From JBBIIC01 sp037446725 (GTDB taxonomy: Bacteria; Actinomycetota; Coriobacteriia; Anaerosomatales; SLCP01), in contig JBBIIC010000005.1 in NCBI GenBank assembly GCA_037446725.1, positions 62,001-126,000 of the forward strand: a DNA stretch of 64,000 bases. Reading direction: 5' to 3'. Positions 33,132-40,738 of the stretch are shown one piece after another (position 1 is the stretch's first letter; every line of letters starts with the position of its first letter). The position numbers and the translations under genes were made by a program. The notes under the pieces are model-generated. The model was given only the letters and a program-made list of their open reading frames with translations, was not told where the DNA came from and searched no databases.

Positions 33132-33246
33132 AGGTGAGGAGCGCCGATGCGGCGCGGGTTCGTGCTCGGTCGATCAGGTCGGCGACATCACCGTACAAAG
33201 CATCGTCAACCACATCAGCGCTCGGGTCAGTGTCCCGACCGGCCAT
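33132..33246 (-). pseudogene. Possible N-terminal remnant of a YhcG/DUF1016 nuclease
   Basis: Minus-strand ATG 33246 follows AGGAGGTGGCCCC and reads ADVVDDALYGDVADLIDRAR, then TRAASA and LLTLLPQG. This resembles the start of YhcG-type PDDEXK proteins (ALY-DVA-LI-RAR-RAASAVN-ELTLLYW), but the alignment breaks after RAASA and the frame runs into the fic upstream region. The retained ribosome-binding site suggests a truncated gene. The identification is tentative because it rests on about 35 residues. Confidence 0.4.
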
Positions 33247-33400
33247 GGGGCCACCTCCTGTCTCGGAGTAGCGCGAGATGCGCCTGGACCGAGGGTAGGA
33301 GGCGGGCTTACCGGTCTCGGAGCGGATCCTTACCCGCCGGCTCCCGCGTCAAGGACCACGCCGGGCACCCCGGCAGCCCACGCAGGCAGCGGTCCGAGAA

Positions 33401-33424
33401 AGGAGATTGGAGCGCCAATCTCCT
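33401..33424. repeat. 10-bp perfect inverted repeat
   Basis: AGGAGATTGG (33401-33410) and CCAATCTCCT (33415-33424) flank AGCG. It shares AGGAGATT/ATGAGATT words with the site upstream of fic. The rest of the gene-free stretch 33247-33506 shows nothing else recognisable. Confidence 0.55.
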
Positions 33425-33506
33425 GGGAGACCATGAGATTGTCAGCATCGCAACGCGCCTTAGCGCGCGAGGCGTGTGCGCACCGGTTGGCTGCGGTGCC
33501 AGCCGA

Positions 33507-33740
33507 TCAGGCGTCGGCCCCATCCGGCTCGACTGCGCGAACCTTACCCATGGCGCGCTCGAACTTGACCCTGTCCCCACGGGCAGCACGCTCTTCGAGG
33601 TACTCCACGGTCATGAGCGCTGCCATCTTCTCCGCGAGCGCAGTCGTGATCAGCTGATTGATCGAGACGTTCTCCTCTTTGGCGAGCTCGCGCACCTTGT
33701 TGTGTAGCGACTCAGGCAGGCGCAGGCTGATAGTACTCAT
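33507..33740 (-). CDS. RHH/HicB-type antitoxin partner of PIN toxin
   Basis: A 77-residue ribbon-helix-helix protein: STISLRLPESLHNKVRELAK, ENVSINQLITTALAEKMAAL, then a charged tail. It overlaps the upstream PIN gene by four bases, so the toxin gene comes first in this operon, the reverse of usual vapBC order. It probably neutralises the PIN protein and represses the operon. Confidence 0.8.
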   Translation of the reverse strand: MSTISLRLPESLHNKVRELAKEENVSINQLITTALAEKMAALMTVEYLEERAARGDRVKFERAMGKVRAVEPDGADA

Positions 33741-34162
33741 GGTCTCTCACCGATCCTTCGCAAGAGTTCCCCGGGACGAACGGCCTCGATGCCGAAGCCC
33801 TCGCATCCGTCGAAGTCGTCCACGTTGTGGGTGACAATCGCGTCGCAACCGGCCTCGACGGCCAGCTCGAGCACGTGGTCGTCACGAGGGTCCCTGAGTA
33901 CCGGTCGCCACAGGAAGTGAATCTCGTGGAGCGAGGCGACCGAGCACAGGTAGTCGATGATGTCGTCGACGTCCGCATCGTCCAGCCCCGTGGCATCAGC
34001 CATCCGTTTGGCCGCACCCTCGTACTCGACAACGAGCGGGACCGAGAGCGCGATCTCGAACCTCCGTCCGCCAACCAGCATGAGCAACTTGTGTGACGCA
34101 CCTCGTGAGGATCGCAGCGCCGAGATGAACACGTTGGTGTCGATGACGACTCGTTGACCCAT
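33737..34162 (-). CDS. PIN-family toxin (COG1569 type)
   Basis: A 141-residue PIN protein: VVIDTNVFISALRSSRGASHKLL (first Asp), VVEYEGAAKR (Glu), RDPRDDHVLELAVEAGCDAIVTHNVDDF (two Asp), matching the 'putative toxin component, PIN family'. The start is ATG 34162, immediately after a perfect inverted repeat. Longer frames upstream have no support. It is paired with the RHH gene that follows. Confidence 0.85.
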   Translation of the reverse strand: MGQRVVIDTNVFISALRSSRGASHKLLMLVGGRRFEIALSVPLVVEYEGAAKRMADATGLDDADVDDIIDYLCSVASLHEIHFLWRPVLRDPRDDHVLELAVEAGCDAIVTHNVDDFDGCEGFGIEAVRPGELLRRIGERP

Positions 34163-34165
34163 ACC

Positions 34166-34183
34166 GGTATCATATGTGATACC
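34166..34183 (-). promoter_or_regulatory. Inverted repeat at the PIN toxin start
   Basis: GGTATCA (34166-34172) and TGATACC (34177-34183) with TATG spacer lie four bases from the toxin ATG. An adjacent palindrome, ATACCGGTAT, overlaps the start codon. Likely the autoregulatory operator of the PIN/RHH operon. Confidence 0.6.
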
Positions 34184-34242
34184 ACTCAGCCGAGTCAACG
34201 AGCCGACGAACTGACGATCGCGGGCAGCGCCAAACCCCGTGC

Positions 34243-34455
34243 TCATGGCGCGCTGAAGGAGATGTCCAGAAACGCCCGTGCCGTCTCGCCATTCTCGAGG
34301 CGGTCCGCGAGTACGCGCAGGGCGAGCGCCTGCACGAGGGCGACAGCCTCGTCCCGAGTCGAGCCGTACGAGAGAACGCCCGGCAGTTCAACCACTCCGG
34401 CAATCCAGCGACCATCGGCCTCTAGCGCGACTTCCACAGTCAACAGAATGGACAT
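34243..34455 (-). CDS. hicB: Orphan HicB-family antitoxin
   Basis: A 70-residue HicB-like protein: LTVEVALEADGRWIAGVVELPGVLSYGSTRDEAVALVQ is the family's RNase-H-like fold (residues about 4-42). AGGAGGTGCGAG precedes the ATG. No HicA toxin (a roughly 60-residue dsRBD-like protein) is visible on either side, and the next gene downstream is the PIN toxin, so this is an orphan or a regulator only. Confidence 0.75.
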   Translation of the reverse strand: MSILLTVEVALEADGRWIAGVVELPGVLSYGSTRDEAVALVQALALRVLADRLENGETARAFLDISFSAP

Positions 34456-34625
34456 CTCGCACCTCCTGGTGTGATGGGATTCTGACTCCCTGCAGCTAAC
34501 GGGAGCCAACCTTAGTCCTACCGTCGTCGTCTGCGCGCCGAGGTCGTTCCGTCGGGGTAACGGCCCGAAGGTGCACGTCTCTCGTACTCTTGGCATACTT
34601 TGCCTGCCGAGGGAGAGGAGAGGCG

Positions 34626-35966
34626 ATGCCGGACCGAGGACTGTACGATCCTGCCAGTCCGAGTTCGATCGAGCGCTATGCGAAGCGGCTTGTCGGCCAC
34701 ACCTTGCGCGAGATGCTAGCCGAGGAGGCGCCGGCCGCGTACCAGACGGGCAAGGGCAGATTCGGTGACATCGTCGAGCGCAGCTACTTCGGCATCAATC
34801 CCGGCAACGTCTCGGGGCCGGACTTCGCTGATGCGGGAGTCGAGCTCAAGACCACCCCGTTGAAGCGTGTTGGCACGAAGCTCCGCGCGAAGGAGAGGCT
34901 TGTCCTCCAGATGATCGACTACATGTCGGTACATCGCGAAGAGTGGGCTACCAGTTCGTTCCTGAAGAAGAACTCCTCGATTCTGCTTCTCTTCTACCTG
35001 TGGGAACGCGAAGCGGACATGCTCGACTACGTATTCAAGATCGCGCGACTCTGGTCCATCCCGGAAGAAGACCTGGAGATTATCCGAGACGACTGGGAGA
35101 AGATCGTCGCCAAGGTCCGAGATGGCGAAGCACACACGCTCTCCGAGGGCGACACTATGTACCTTGCTGCGTGTGTCAAGGGGGCTTCCGGTTCAAAGCG
35201 CCGCAAACAACCCTTCTCCCACGAACCCGCCAAACCCCGAGCCTTCTCCTTGAAGGCGAGCTACATGAACTCGGTGATCGATGAGAGCCTGCGGTTTGAG
35301 CCGACAGTGGCGGCCGCTGAGCTGAAGTCGGGCAGGACCTTCGAGCAAGTCATCCACGATCGCTTCCGGCCACATATCGGCACGTCGGCCGATGATATCG
35401 CTGACCAACTCGGTGTCACAATCAAGCGAGGTGCGAAGAACTTCTACTCGGTCCTCACGAACAGGATTCTGGGTATCGGAGACAAGGCCAGACCTGCGGA
35501 GTTCGAGAAGGCGGACGTCACAATCAGGACGGTGCGCCTCAAGCCCACCGGGATGCCAAAGGAAGCCGTTTCCTTCAAAGCCTTCAACTACCTGGACCTT
35601 GTACAACAGGAGTGGGAGGACTCCGACCTCAGAGATGACCTCACCCGGAGGTTCTTCTTCGTCATCTACCAACTCGACCGCGATGGGACGCCTACGCTTC
35701 TGAGAACCCAGTTCTGGACCATGCCGATCGAGGACGTTGAGATTCACGGGAGACGATGCTTCGAGCGGACAGTCGAGCTGATAATGCGGGACAAGGCCGA
35801 CGAGCTTCCGAGAAGCTCGGAGAACAAGGTCTGCCATGTCCGGCCGCATGGGCGCGACAGCTCGGACACACTCCCGGCGCCGAGTGGCAAGCAGGTCGTC
35901 AGGAAGTCCTTCTGGCTGAATCAGCGCTACCTCGCAGAGCAGCTCGCTTGGGGCGGAGACAGCTAG
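34626..35966 (+). CDS. Sau3AI/MutH-like type II restriction endonuclease
   Basis: A 446-residue protein with two MutH-like halves, as in Sau3AI. The N-terminal catalytic site is GDIVERSYFGI (Glu51) followed by PDFADAGVELKTT: D66-x6-E73-x-K75, the same spacing as the MutH and Sau3AI active site. The C-terminal half (from about residue 230) resembles the allosteric second domain and lacks a clear D...ExK. Sau3AI and MutH act at GATC, so that is the likely site. ATG at 34626 has GAGAGGAGAGG. It converges on vsr with a 4-bp overlap and forms a restriction-modification set with the methyltransferase. Confidence 0.85.
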   Translation: MPDRGLYDPASPSSIERYAKRLVGHTLREMLAEEAPAAYQTGKGRFGDIVERSYFGINPGNVSGPDFADAGVELKTTPLKRVGTKLRAKERLVLQMIDYMSVHREEWATSSFLKKNSSILLLFYLWEREADMLDYVFKIARLWSIPEEDLEIIRDDWEKIVAKVRDGEAHTLSEGDTMYLAACVKGASGSKRRKQPFSHEPAKPRAFSLKASYMNSVIDESLRFEPTVAAAELKSGRTFEQVIHDRFRPHIGTSADDIADQLGVTIKRGAKNFYSVLTNRILGIGDKARPAEFEKADVTIRTVRLKPTGMPKEAVSFKAFNYLDLVQQEWEDSDLRDDLTRRFFFVIYQLDRDGTPTLLRTQFWTMPIEDVEIHGRRCFERTVELIMRDKADELPRSSENKVCHVRPHGRDSSDTLPAPSGKQVVRKSFWLNQRYLAEQLAWGGDS

Positions 35967-36397
35967 CGGGACTCCAGGAGCTCAACGAGACGACTGACGA
36001 CATCCTCTGGGGCCTCTCTCAGCTCGCATTCCCATGCTGTCCCAACTGTCCATCCGGCTGCTTCGAGCTCCCGGACCTTTCGGGCATCGCGCTCCTGATT
36101 GAGCTCGAACTTCCTGAGCCAGAAATCGGAATGGGACTTGGGCTCAGCCGGTTGGCAGTGAGGACAACGATGCCAGAAGCACCCGTTCACGAAGATCGCA
36201 ACCTTTCGGCCAGGGTATGCGATATCCGGTCGTCCGGGGGCCTTCTTCCAGTGAAGGCGGTAGCCTGGGTGGCCCGCGTCCCGCAGGAGCCTGCGCAGCA
36301 GCAGCTCTGGCTTGGTGTCCCGCCCCCGATTGCCCTTCATGGACTTCGATACGGCCGAGGACGTCGGACTAGGTATGGGTAGCTGCTTCCCTGGCAT
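35963..36397 (-). CDS. vsr: Very short patch repair endonuclease Vsr
   Basis: A 144-residue Vsr mismatch nickase. SMKGNRGRDTKPELLLRRLL, the catalytic PDIAYPGRKVAIFVNGCFWHRCPHC (Asp, and the zinc-binding Cys/His set) and the KSHSDFWLRKFELNQERDAR segments are diagnostic. It repairs T:G mismatches made by deamination of 5-methylcytosine. Its start lies inside the 3' end of the cytosine methyltransferase gene (29-bp overlap), the usual dcm-vsr pairing. Confidence 0.93.
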   Translation of the reverse strand: MPGKQLPIPSPTSSAVSKSMKGNRGRDTKPELLLRRLLRDAGHPGYRLHWKKAPGRPDIAYPGRKVAIFVNGCFWHRCPHCQPAEPKSHSDFWLRKFELNQERDARKVRELEAAGWTVGTAWECELREAPEDVVSRLVELLESR

Positions 36398-37688
36398 TGT
36401 CCGTTGCTCTCTGCGAGAGGCAGGCCTCTGCTTCCTTCTTGATGGCGCGCCCGATGCGTTCGACTACGCCGACAACGAGAGCATTCCCCATCATGAAGGC
36501 ACGACGCCCATCGCTCATCCCGGTGTCGGTCCACCCACGAGGGAATCCGTTGAGCTCCTCAAGCTCCTCAGGGATGAGTCGGCGCAGTCGGCCAGTCTTC
36601 GGATCGGCGATGATGTGCTTGAACCTTGATGCCGACGTCCCACCCTCACCCGTCAGGATGGTGCGCGCGGGACGGTCAAGCGGGTCCGGGAAGGCCATCC
36701 CGCCCTCCGAGTAGCGGTACTCATGCCCGGTCTTCTTGTCGACGCGTGGCTCTGACTTCGGCCCCTTCTGGTAGGCCCAGGTATCCACACGGTCGCCCAG
36801 AACGAAGTAGTTCTCGGGAACGTGCTCCGTCTTCGCCACCACATCCCCCAGCGTTTGCCTCTTGCCTCGATAGACGGGCGTGACGACTCGGGTCCAGACT
36901 CGCCCTTCCACCATGACGCCAGCGTTCGCAAACGGGGATGTCTTCCAGCCTACTCCAAAGGTCTCGCTGACTACATAGGGGTTTGCATCGAGCTCGATAT
37001 CCGGTTCCTGCGGCAGCGCGGCCTCGGCCTCCAGGACCGACTTGATTCCCGCCTTCGAGACCGGTAGCGCCTTGGCCATGACCCCATCGACGTAGAGCCG
37101 CCTCATCGGCTTCCATTGGTAGCCACAGTGATCGAGACGGTGCGCGTAGAGGAAGACGCGTCGCCGACGCTGCGGGAACCCGTAGTCGGCAGCATTCACG
37201 ACGCGCCATTCTGCCACGTAGCCAAGTTGCGCAAGACACGACAGGATGATCGCAAAGTCCCGACCACGTTGCGTCGCGGGCGACTTAAGCAGTCGGTCGA
37301 CGTTCTCGAGCAGGACAAATGGTGGCCGCTTCAGCTCAAGCATGTCGTAGATGGACCACCAGAGAACGCCTTTCTTCCCCTGTATTCCAGCAGCCTGCGA
37401 CAGTGGCTTCGCCACTGAGTAGTCCTGACACGGGAAGCCGCCGACAAGCAACTCATGATCGAGAATCGACTCAGACTGAGGACCCTGGACGACCTTCGCG
37501 ATGTCGTCACAGACGTGGCCGTCCTCGCCGAAGTGCTCGACATAGCACTCAGACGCATGCTGTGCCCTCGTCGAGGGCTCCCACTGGTTACTCCACACGA
37601 CCGTCCACCCGGCCTTCTTGAGGCCAAGGCGGAAACCGCCAACGCCGGCGAAGAGCTCAGCTGCACGAAGCTGGGGAACTGGCGCCAT
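36369..37688 (-). CDS. DNA cytosine-5 methyltransferase
   Basis: A 439-residue C5-methyltransferase. Motif I is ELFAGVGGFRLGL, motif IV GGFPCQDYSV (catalytic Cys), motif VI LLENVDRLL, motif VIII PQRRRRVFLYA, and motif X is near the C-terminus (MGNALVVGVVERIG). The target-recognition region lies at about residues 215-330. With the Sau3AI-like nuclease and Vsr it forms a complete m5C restriction-modification locus, so GATC (methylated C) is the likely target. GGAGG precedes the ATG at 37688. Confidence 0.92.
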   Translation of the reverse strand: MAPVPQLRAAELFAGVGGFRLGLKKAGWTVVWSNQWEPSTRAQHASECYVEHFGEDGHVCDDIAKVVQGPQSESILDHELLVGGFPCQDYSVAKPLSQAAGIQGKKGVLWWSIYDMLELKRPPFVLLENVDRLLKSPATQRGRDFAIILSCLAQLGYVAEWRVVNAADYGFPQRRRRVFLYAHRLDHCGYQWKPMRRLYVDGVMAKALPVSKAGIKSVLEAEAALPQEPDIELDANPYVVSETFGVGWKTSPFANAGVMVEGRVWTRVVTPVYRGKRQTLGDVVAKTEHVPENYFVLGDRVDTWAYQKGPKSEPRVDKKTGHEYRYSEGGMAFPDPLDRPARTILTGEGGTSASRFKHIIADPKTGRLRRLIPEELEELNGFPRGWTDTGMSDGRRAFMMGNALVVGVVERIGRAIKKEAEACLSQRATDNAREAATHT

Positions 37689-37779
37689 TGCGAGGTGCCT
37701 CCGGGGTGGGAATCGAACAGGTGTTCACATTGTAAAGGTTGGCGCCGACAGGATCAACCTCGTCTTCCAGCTCCCCTTA

Positions 37780-37795
37780 GGGTCTCGAACCCGAC
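37780..37795. repeat. 16-bp direct repeat, copy 1 (T-arm-like)
   Basis: GGGTCTCGAACCCGAC also occurs at 40049-40064, both preceded by CCCCTT. On the minus strand it reads GGGTTCGAGACCC, like a tRNA T-arm, but no complete tRNA folds around it. The two copies bracket 2.27 kb of relBE/nucleotidyltransferase/HEPN/NYN sequence and might be old attachment-site remnants. Confidence 0.5.
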
Positions 37796-37954
37796 GCTCG
37801 CACCATACGAGCCCCGGCAAGGTTGCGGTCAGACATGGTTAGGGTGAATACCCTACGCTCCCTGGCGTACGCAGCTCCTCGCGCCACAGATGAGGTGTGA
37901 GCAGCGCACCCCGCGAACGTTGCAGAAGTCGATAGAAGTGGGCACACTCAACCT

Positions 37955-38185
37955 ATGAGCAAGGCAGCTATCGACATATCAGCCCTTTCAGTCTCCGAGC
38001 GCATACAGCTCGCAGAGGACCTGTGGGACAGTGTCGCTGTCGCCGATGCGGACATCCCCCTCACGCCCGCCCAGGTCGAGGAACTCGACCGCCGCCTCGA
38101 TGATCTCGAGCGCAATCCGGACGCAGGCGTACCGTGGGAGGTCGCGCGAGCGCGTCTGGAGGACCGGGTCAGGCGCGGCGGCTGA
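37955..38185 (+). CDS. RelB-like antitoxin (addiction-module protein, PF09720 type)
   Basis: A 76-residue protein with the 'unstable antitoxin' pattern: IDISALSVSERIQLAEDLWDSV, then LTPAQVEELDRRLDDLERNPDAGVPWE and a basic tail. The stop overlaps the start of the RelE/ParE toxin (TGATG). This is the only intact copy of this module type in the region; two damaged relatives lie at 40140-40558 and 40739-40963. Confidence 0.82.
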   Translation: MSKAAIDISALSVSERIQLAEDLWDSVAVADADIPLTPAQVEELDRRLDDLERNPDAGVPWEVARARLEDRVRRGG

Positions 38186-38484
38186 TGCGCGAGTTCGTGG
38201 TCACTCGGGCCACCGAGGACGACATTGTTGCTGCCGCTCTGTGGTATGAGGCTCGTTCGGACGGGCTCGGCATGGACTTCATCCGTGCGGCCGACGCGGC
38301 GCTTGCCGCCGTCGCTCGCTCACCCCATCAGTACCCTGTGGTCCACAGGGAGGTCAGACGGGTACTCCTGCGGCGATTCCCGTACGCCGTCTACTTCGTC
38401 ACGCGCGACCGGACCGTCCAGGTGATCGCGTGCATGCACGTGCGCAGGGATCCGCGGGGGTGGAAGACGAGGGTTAGCCGCTAA
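38185..38484 (+). CDS. RelE/ParE-family toxin
   Basis: A 99-residue RelE/ParE-fold toxin: VTRATEDDIVAAALWYEARSDGLG, FIRAADAALAAVARSPHQYPVV, and the strand-forming VRRVLLRRFPYAVYFVTRDRTVQVIACMHVRRDPRGW. ATG at 38185 is coupled to the antitoxin stop. Members either cut mRNA on the ribosome or poison gyrase; which one is not readable. Confidence 0.85.
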   Translation: MREFVVTRATEDDIVAAALWYEARSDGLGMDFIRAADAALAAVARSPHQYPVVHREVRRVLLRRFPYAVYFVTRDRTVQVIACMHVRRDPRGWKTRVSR

Positions 38485-38659
38485 CACGCGCGCGTTGAGG
38501 AGGGGCGCAGACGGCGGGATCGACTTGTGGCACGTGGCGCGCCGCACACGCGCCACACGATCTGCCATCCGCCCGTGCGGCTTTCGCTTCACTCAAGGAA
38601 GCCTCTCTTGGGCCGATATGCCATAATAATGGCATAAGCCTGCCGAAAACGAGGTAGTT

Positions 38660-39232
38660 GTGCTCTCTGCTCTCATCACATCATCAGCGCGACGCAAGCT
38701 TCTGGTCCGGTTCCTGACCCACCCGGAGGAACGCTTCTATCCTACGCAGCTGATGCGCGAGCTGGATCTGTCCTCCTCGCTTGTCCAGAAGGAACTCGCA
38801 CGGCTTAGCGCGACAGACCTGCTTCGGAGCGAGCGCGAAGGCAACACCCGCTTCTACTCCGTCAACACGGCCCATCCGCTCTACGCTGAACTGAAGAGCA
38901 TCGTGTACAAGACGGAAGGTCTCGGCGATCTGCTCCGCGAGCAGCTGTCGTCAGTCCCGGGTGCATCTGTCGCACTTATCTACGGCTCCGTCGCGCGCAA
39001 CGCCGAAGACGCATCGTCCGATGTCGACCTCCTGGTGATCGGAGACGTGAGTCCGTCCAAGCTAGATGAAGCTCTGATGGAGGCCGAAGGCCTGCTCGGT
39101 CGAGAAGTGAGTGCCACGGTTCTCGGTCCCGGCGAGTGGCACGAGCGAGTAGCCCGGAAGCAGGCCTTCGCGATGGACATACTGCGTCAACCGAAGGTGT
39201 TCCTGATCGGAGCCGAAGACGACCTTCGATGA
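38660..39232 (+). CDS. Winged-helix + MNT nucleotidyltransferase protein
   Basis: A 190-residue two-domain protein. Residues 1-75 are an ArsR/MarR-like winged helix (TSSARRKLLVRFLTHPEERFY, LSSSLVQKELARLSATDLL). Residues about 95-165 are a minimal nucleotidyltransferase: LIYGSVARNAEDASSDVDLLVIGD (GSxA...D-x-D). In HEPN/MNT modules such enzymes AMPylate the HEPN RNase toxin to silence it. A HEPN-like fragment follows at 39261. GTG at 38660 has GAGG upstream. Confidence 0.82.
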   Translation: MLSALITSSARRKLLVRFLTHPEERFYPTQLMRELDLSSSLVQKELARLSATDLLRSEREGNTRFYSVNTAHPLYAELKSIVYKTEGLGDLLREQLSSVPGASVALIYGSVARNAEDASSDVDLLVIGDVSPSKLDEALMEAEGLLGREVSATVLGPGEWHERVARKQAFAMDILRQPKVFLIGAEDDLR

Positions 39233-39260
39233 TCTGCTCGGTAGCAGAGCGGTCGAGCGG

Positions 39261-39518
39261 GTGACCGTGACACCGGAAGAAGCAGCCGGGCTTGTCCTGC
39301 TTGCACGACGGGACATAGCGACCGCCCAGACGCTGACGGGAACTGACCTCGATTGGGCGTTCGCTATTGCCTACAACGCGTTGCTTCAGAGTTCTGTGGC
39401 CTACATGGCCTCCCTCGGCTATCGATCTCTATTACGGATCACTCAAGAACACCCCTTACCGATGGCTCGATCTGCCGCGGCTCTGCGAGCTCATGCTTCC
39501 GGAGGAAGAGCTTCTTGA
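39261..39518 (+). pseudogene. Truncated HEPN-domain gene, 3' end replaced
   Basis: From GTG 39261, residues 1-55 read VTPEEAAGLVLLARRDIATAQ, then WAFAIAYNALLQSSVAYMASLGYR, the first helices of a HEPN domain. After about 39425 homology stops, because the DNA now belongs to a NYN gene in another frame; the frame runs on to 39518 as nonsense. The R-x4-6-H active site of HEPN RNases lay in the lost part. It follows the MNT gene by 28 bases, so the original HEPN/MNT pair is broken. Confidence 0.65.
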
Positions 39519-40008
39519 GGTCAAGTACTTCACAACGATCGTGGACAGTCCCGAGGGAAGCGCTCGTCAGCAGATCTACATCGGCGCTCTCGAGTCCCGA
39601 GGTCGTGTGTCAACGTACCGCGGTCATTTCCTCTCTCACGTCAAGCGCAAGCGTCGGGCCGACACATGCGCATAGTGCGGCGAACGACACGCAGAAGTGG
39701 TCGTCACCGAAGAGAAGGGAACCGGTGTCAATCTTGCGACGCACCTCGTCTACGACGCCTGCACGGACGCATTCGACGTCGCCGCCGTGATCTCGAACGA
39801 CTCGGATCTGGTGACGCCAATCCGATTCGCGAGGGAGAAGTGCGGGAAGATCGTCGGTGTCATCAATCCTCAGCGCCACCCGGCGCGGGCACTAATGGAG
39901 ACTGCAGACTTCTACAAGAAGCTGCGAAGCGGCGTGCTGAGGGCGAGCCAGCTCCCTCAGGTCGTCGAGATCGATGGACGGCGGTTCGAGAAGCCGGAGA
40001 CATGGTGA
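39424..40008 (+). pseudogene. NYN-domain (LabA/PIN-like) gene, 5' truncated with in-frame stop
   Basis: In one frame: DLYYGSLKNTPYRWLDL, then VKYFTTIVDSPEGSARQQIYI, then FLSHVKRKRRADTCA, TAG (39673-39675), CGERHAEVVVTEEKGTGVNLA, FDVAAVISNDSDLVTPIRFAR and KIVGVINPQRHPAR. This is a NYN/DUF88 RNase-like protein (EEKGxDVNLA, SNDSDL). It lacks the start of its first strand (DGFN) and has an internal stop. The 5' side is joined to the HEPN gene. The second part alone (39697-40008) could be translated but would miss half the fold. Confidence 0.75.
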
Positions 40009-40048
40009 AGAGCCTGCGGAGGTCTCTCTGAGTTGCGCCGCCCCCCTT

Positions 40049-40064
40049 GGGTCTCGAACCCGAC
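40049..40064. repeat. 16-bp direct repeat, copy 2 (T-arm-like)
   Basis: Identical to 37780-37795. See copy 1 for context. Confidence 0.5.
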
Positions 40065-40139
40065 TACATCAACTCCGATTCATGGTCACAGCAAGAATCC
40101 GGTTTGGTCTTGTTTGGACGACCGGCGTATCATCGGGGC

Positions 40140-40352
40140 ATGGGTACACCGGCCATCGATATCGACAAGCTTGCACCAGCAGACCGCCTCAAGCTCATCG
40201 GCGATCTGTGGGAGAGCCTGCGCGCCGAGCCCGATGCGGTGCGGCTCACCCCCGCCCAAAGAGCAGAGCTCGACCGTCGCCTCGATGCCCTGGACCGCGG
40301 GACCGCTGACGTCATGACGTGGGACGAGGCCAAGCGCCAGCTGCGCGGCTGA
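40140..40352 (+). CDS. RelB-like antitoxin (addiction-module protein), second copy
   Basis: A 70-residue relative of the protein at 37955: IDIDKLAPADRLKLIGDLWESL, LTPAQRAELDRRLDALDRGTADVMTWDEAKRQL. The gene is intact. Its partner toxin, five bases downstream, is truncated, so this is an antitoxin without a working toxin. Confidence 0.78.
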   Translation: MGTPAIDIDKLAPADRLKLIGDLWESLRAEPDAVRLTPAQRAELDRRLDALDRGTADVMTWDEAKRQLRG

Positions 40353-40357
40353 CTCTC

Positions 40358-40558
40358 ATGCCCAGACAGGTGTGGATCCTCGCAGACGCCGTAGCTGAGA
40401 TTGAGGCTGCGCGCGTGTGGTACGAGGTGCAGCGCCCCGGACTCGGCGGCGAGTTCCTCGGCGCGATCGAAGGCGCTGTTGAATCGCTTCTCGCCTTCCC
40501 CCTCCGGCTCCGGAACCCGCCTCCGCCAGAAGGCCGCCGGCAGCAAGAACCCAGATAG
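40358..40558 (+). pseudogene. Truncated RelE/ParE-family toxin
   Basis: From ATG 40358: VWILADAVAEIEAARVWYEVQRPGLG and FLGAIEGAVESLLAFPLRL match the first half of a RelE/ParE toxin like 38185-38484. The second half (the RR-LLRRFPYAVYF strands) is missing and replaced by a Pro/Arg-rich nonsense end (NPPPPEGRRQQEPR). At 66 residues it lacks the catalytic beta sheet. Confidence 0.72.
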
Positions 40559-40738
40559 AACTGTGTAGACCCTGACTGCTACGGTCGGAGCACGCCAGAG
40601 AAGCACGGCGGTTGACGTGAAGCCGTCGGCAGGCACTTGCACCGTGGGTCCGCGGCAGCACCCGGCAACGGATGGGCGATGTCGGCGCAGCGGCGTAGAA
40701 TCAGAGCACAGGTCGTAATCGGTCTGTGAGGTACTGCG

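Noticed and set aside
37700..37800. T-arm-like sequences (GGTTCGAGACCC and TTCGATTCCCACC on the minus strand) suggesting tRNA genes, also at 40049
   Set aside because: The 5' stem strands do not pair properly and no D-arm, anticodon arm or acceptor stem can be laid out. Kept only as a direct repeat.
38660..39232. Phage- or transposon-derived regulator
   Set aside because: The GSxA...DxD motif and neighbouring HEPN fragment identify a nucleotidyltransferase module; no phage or transposase genes are present in the window.
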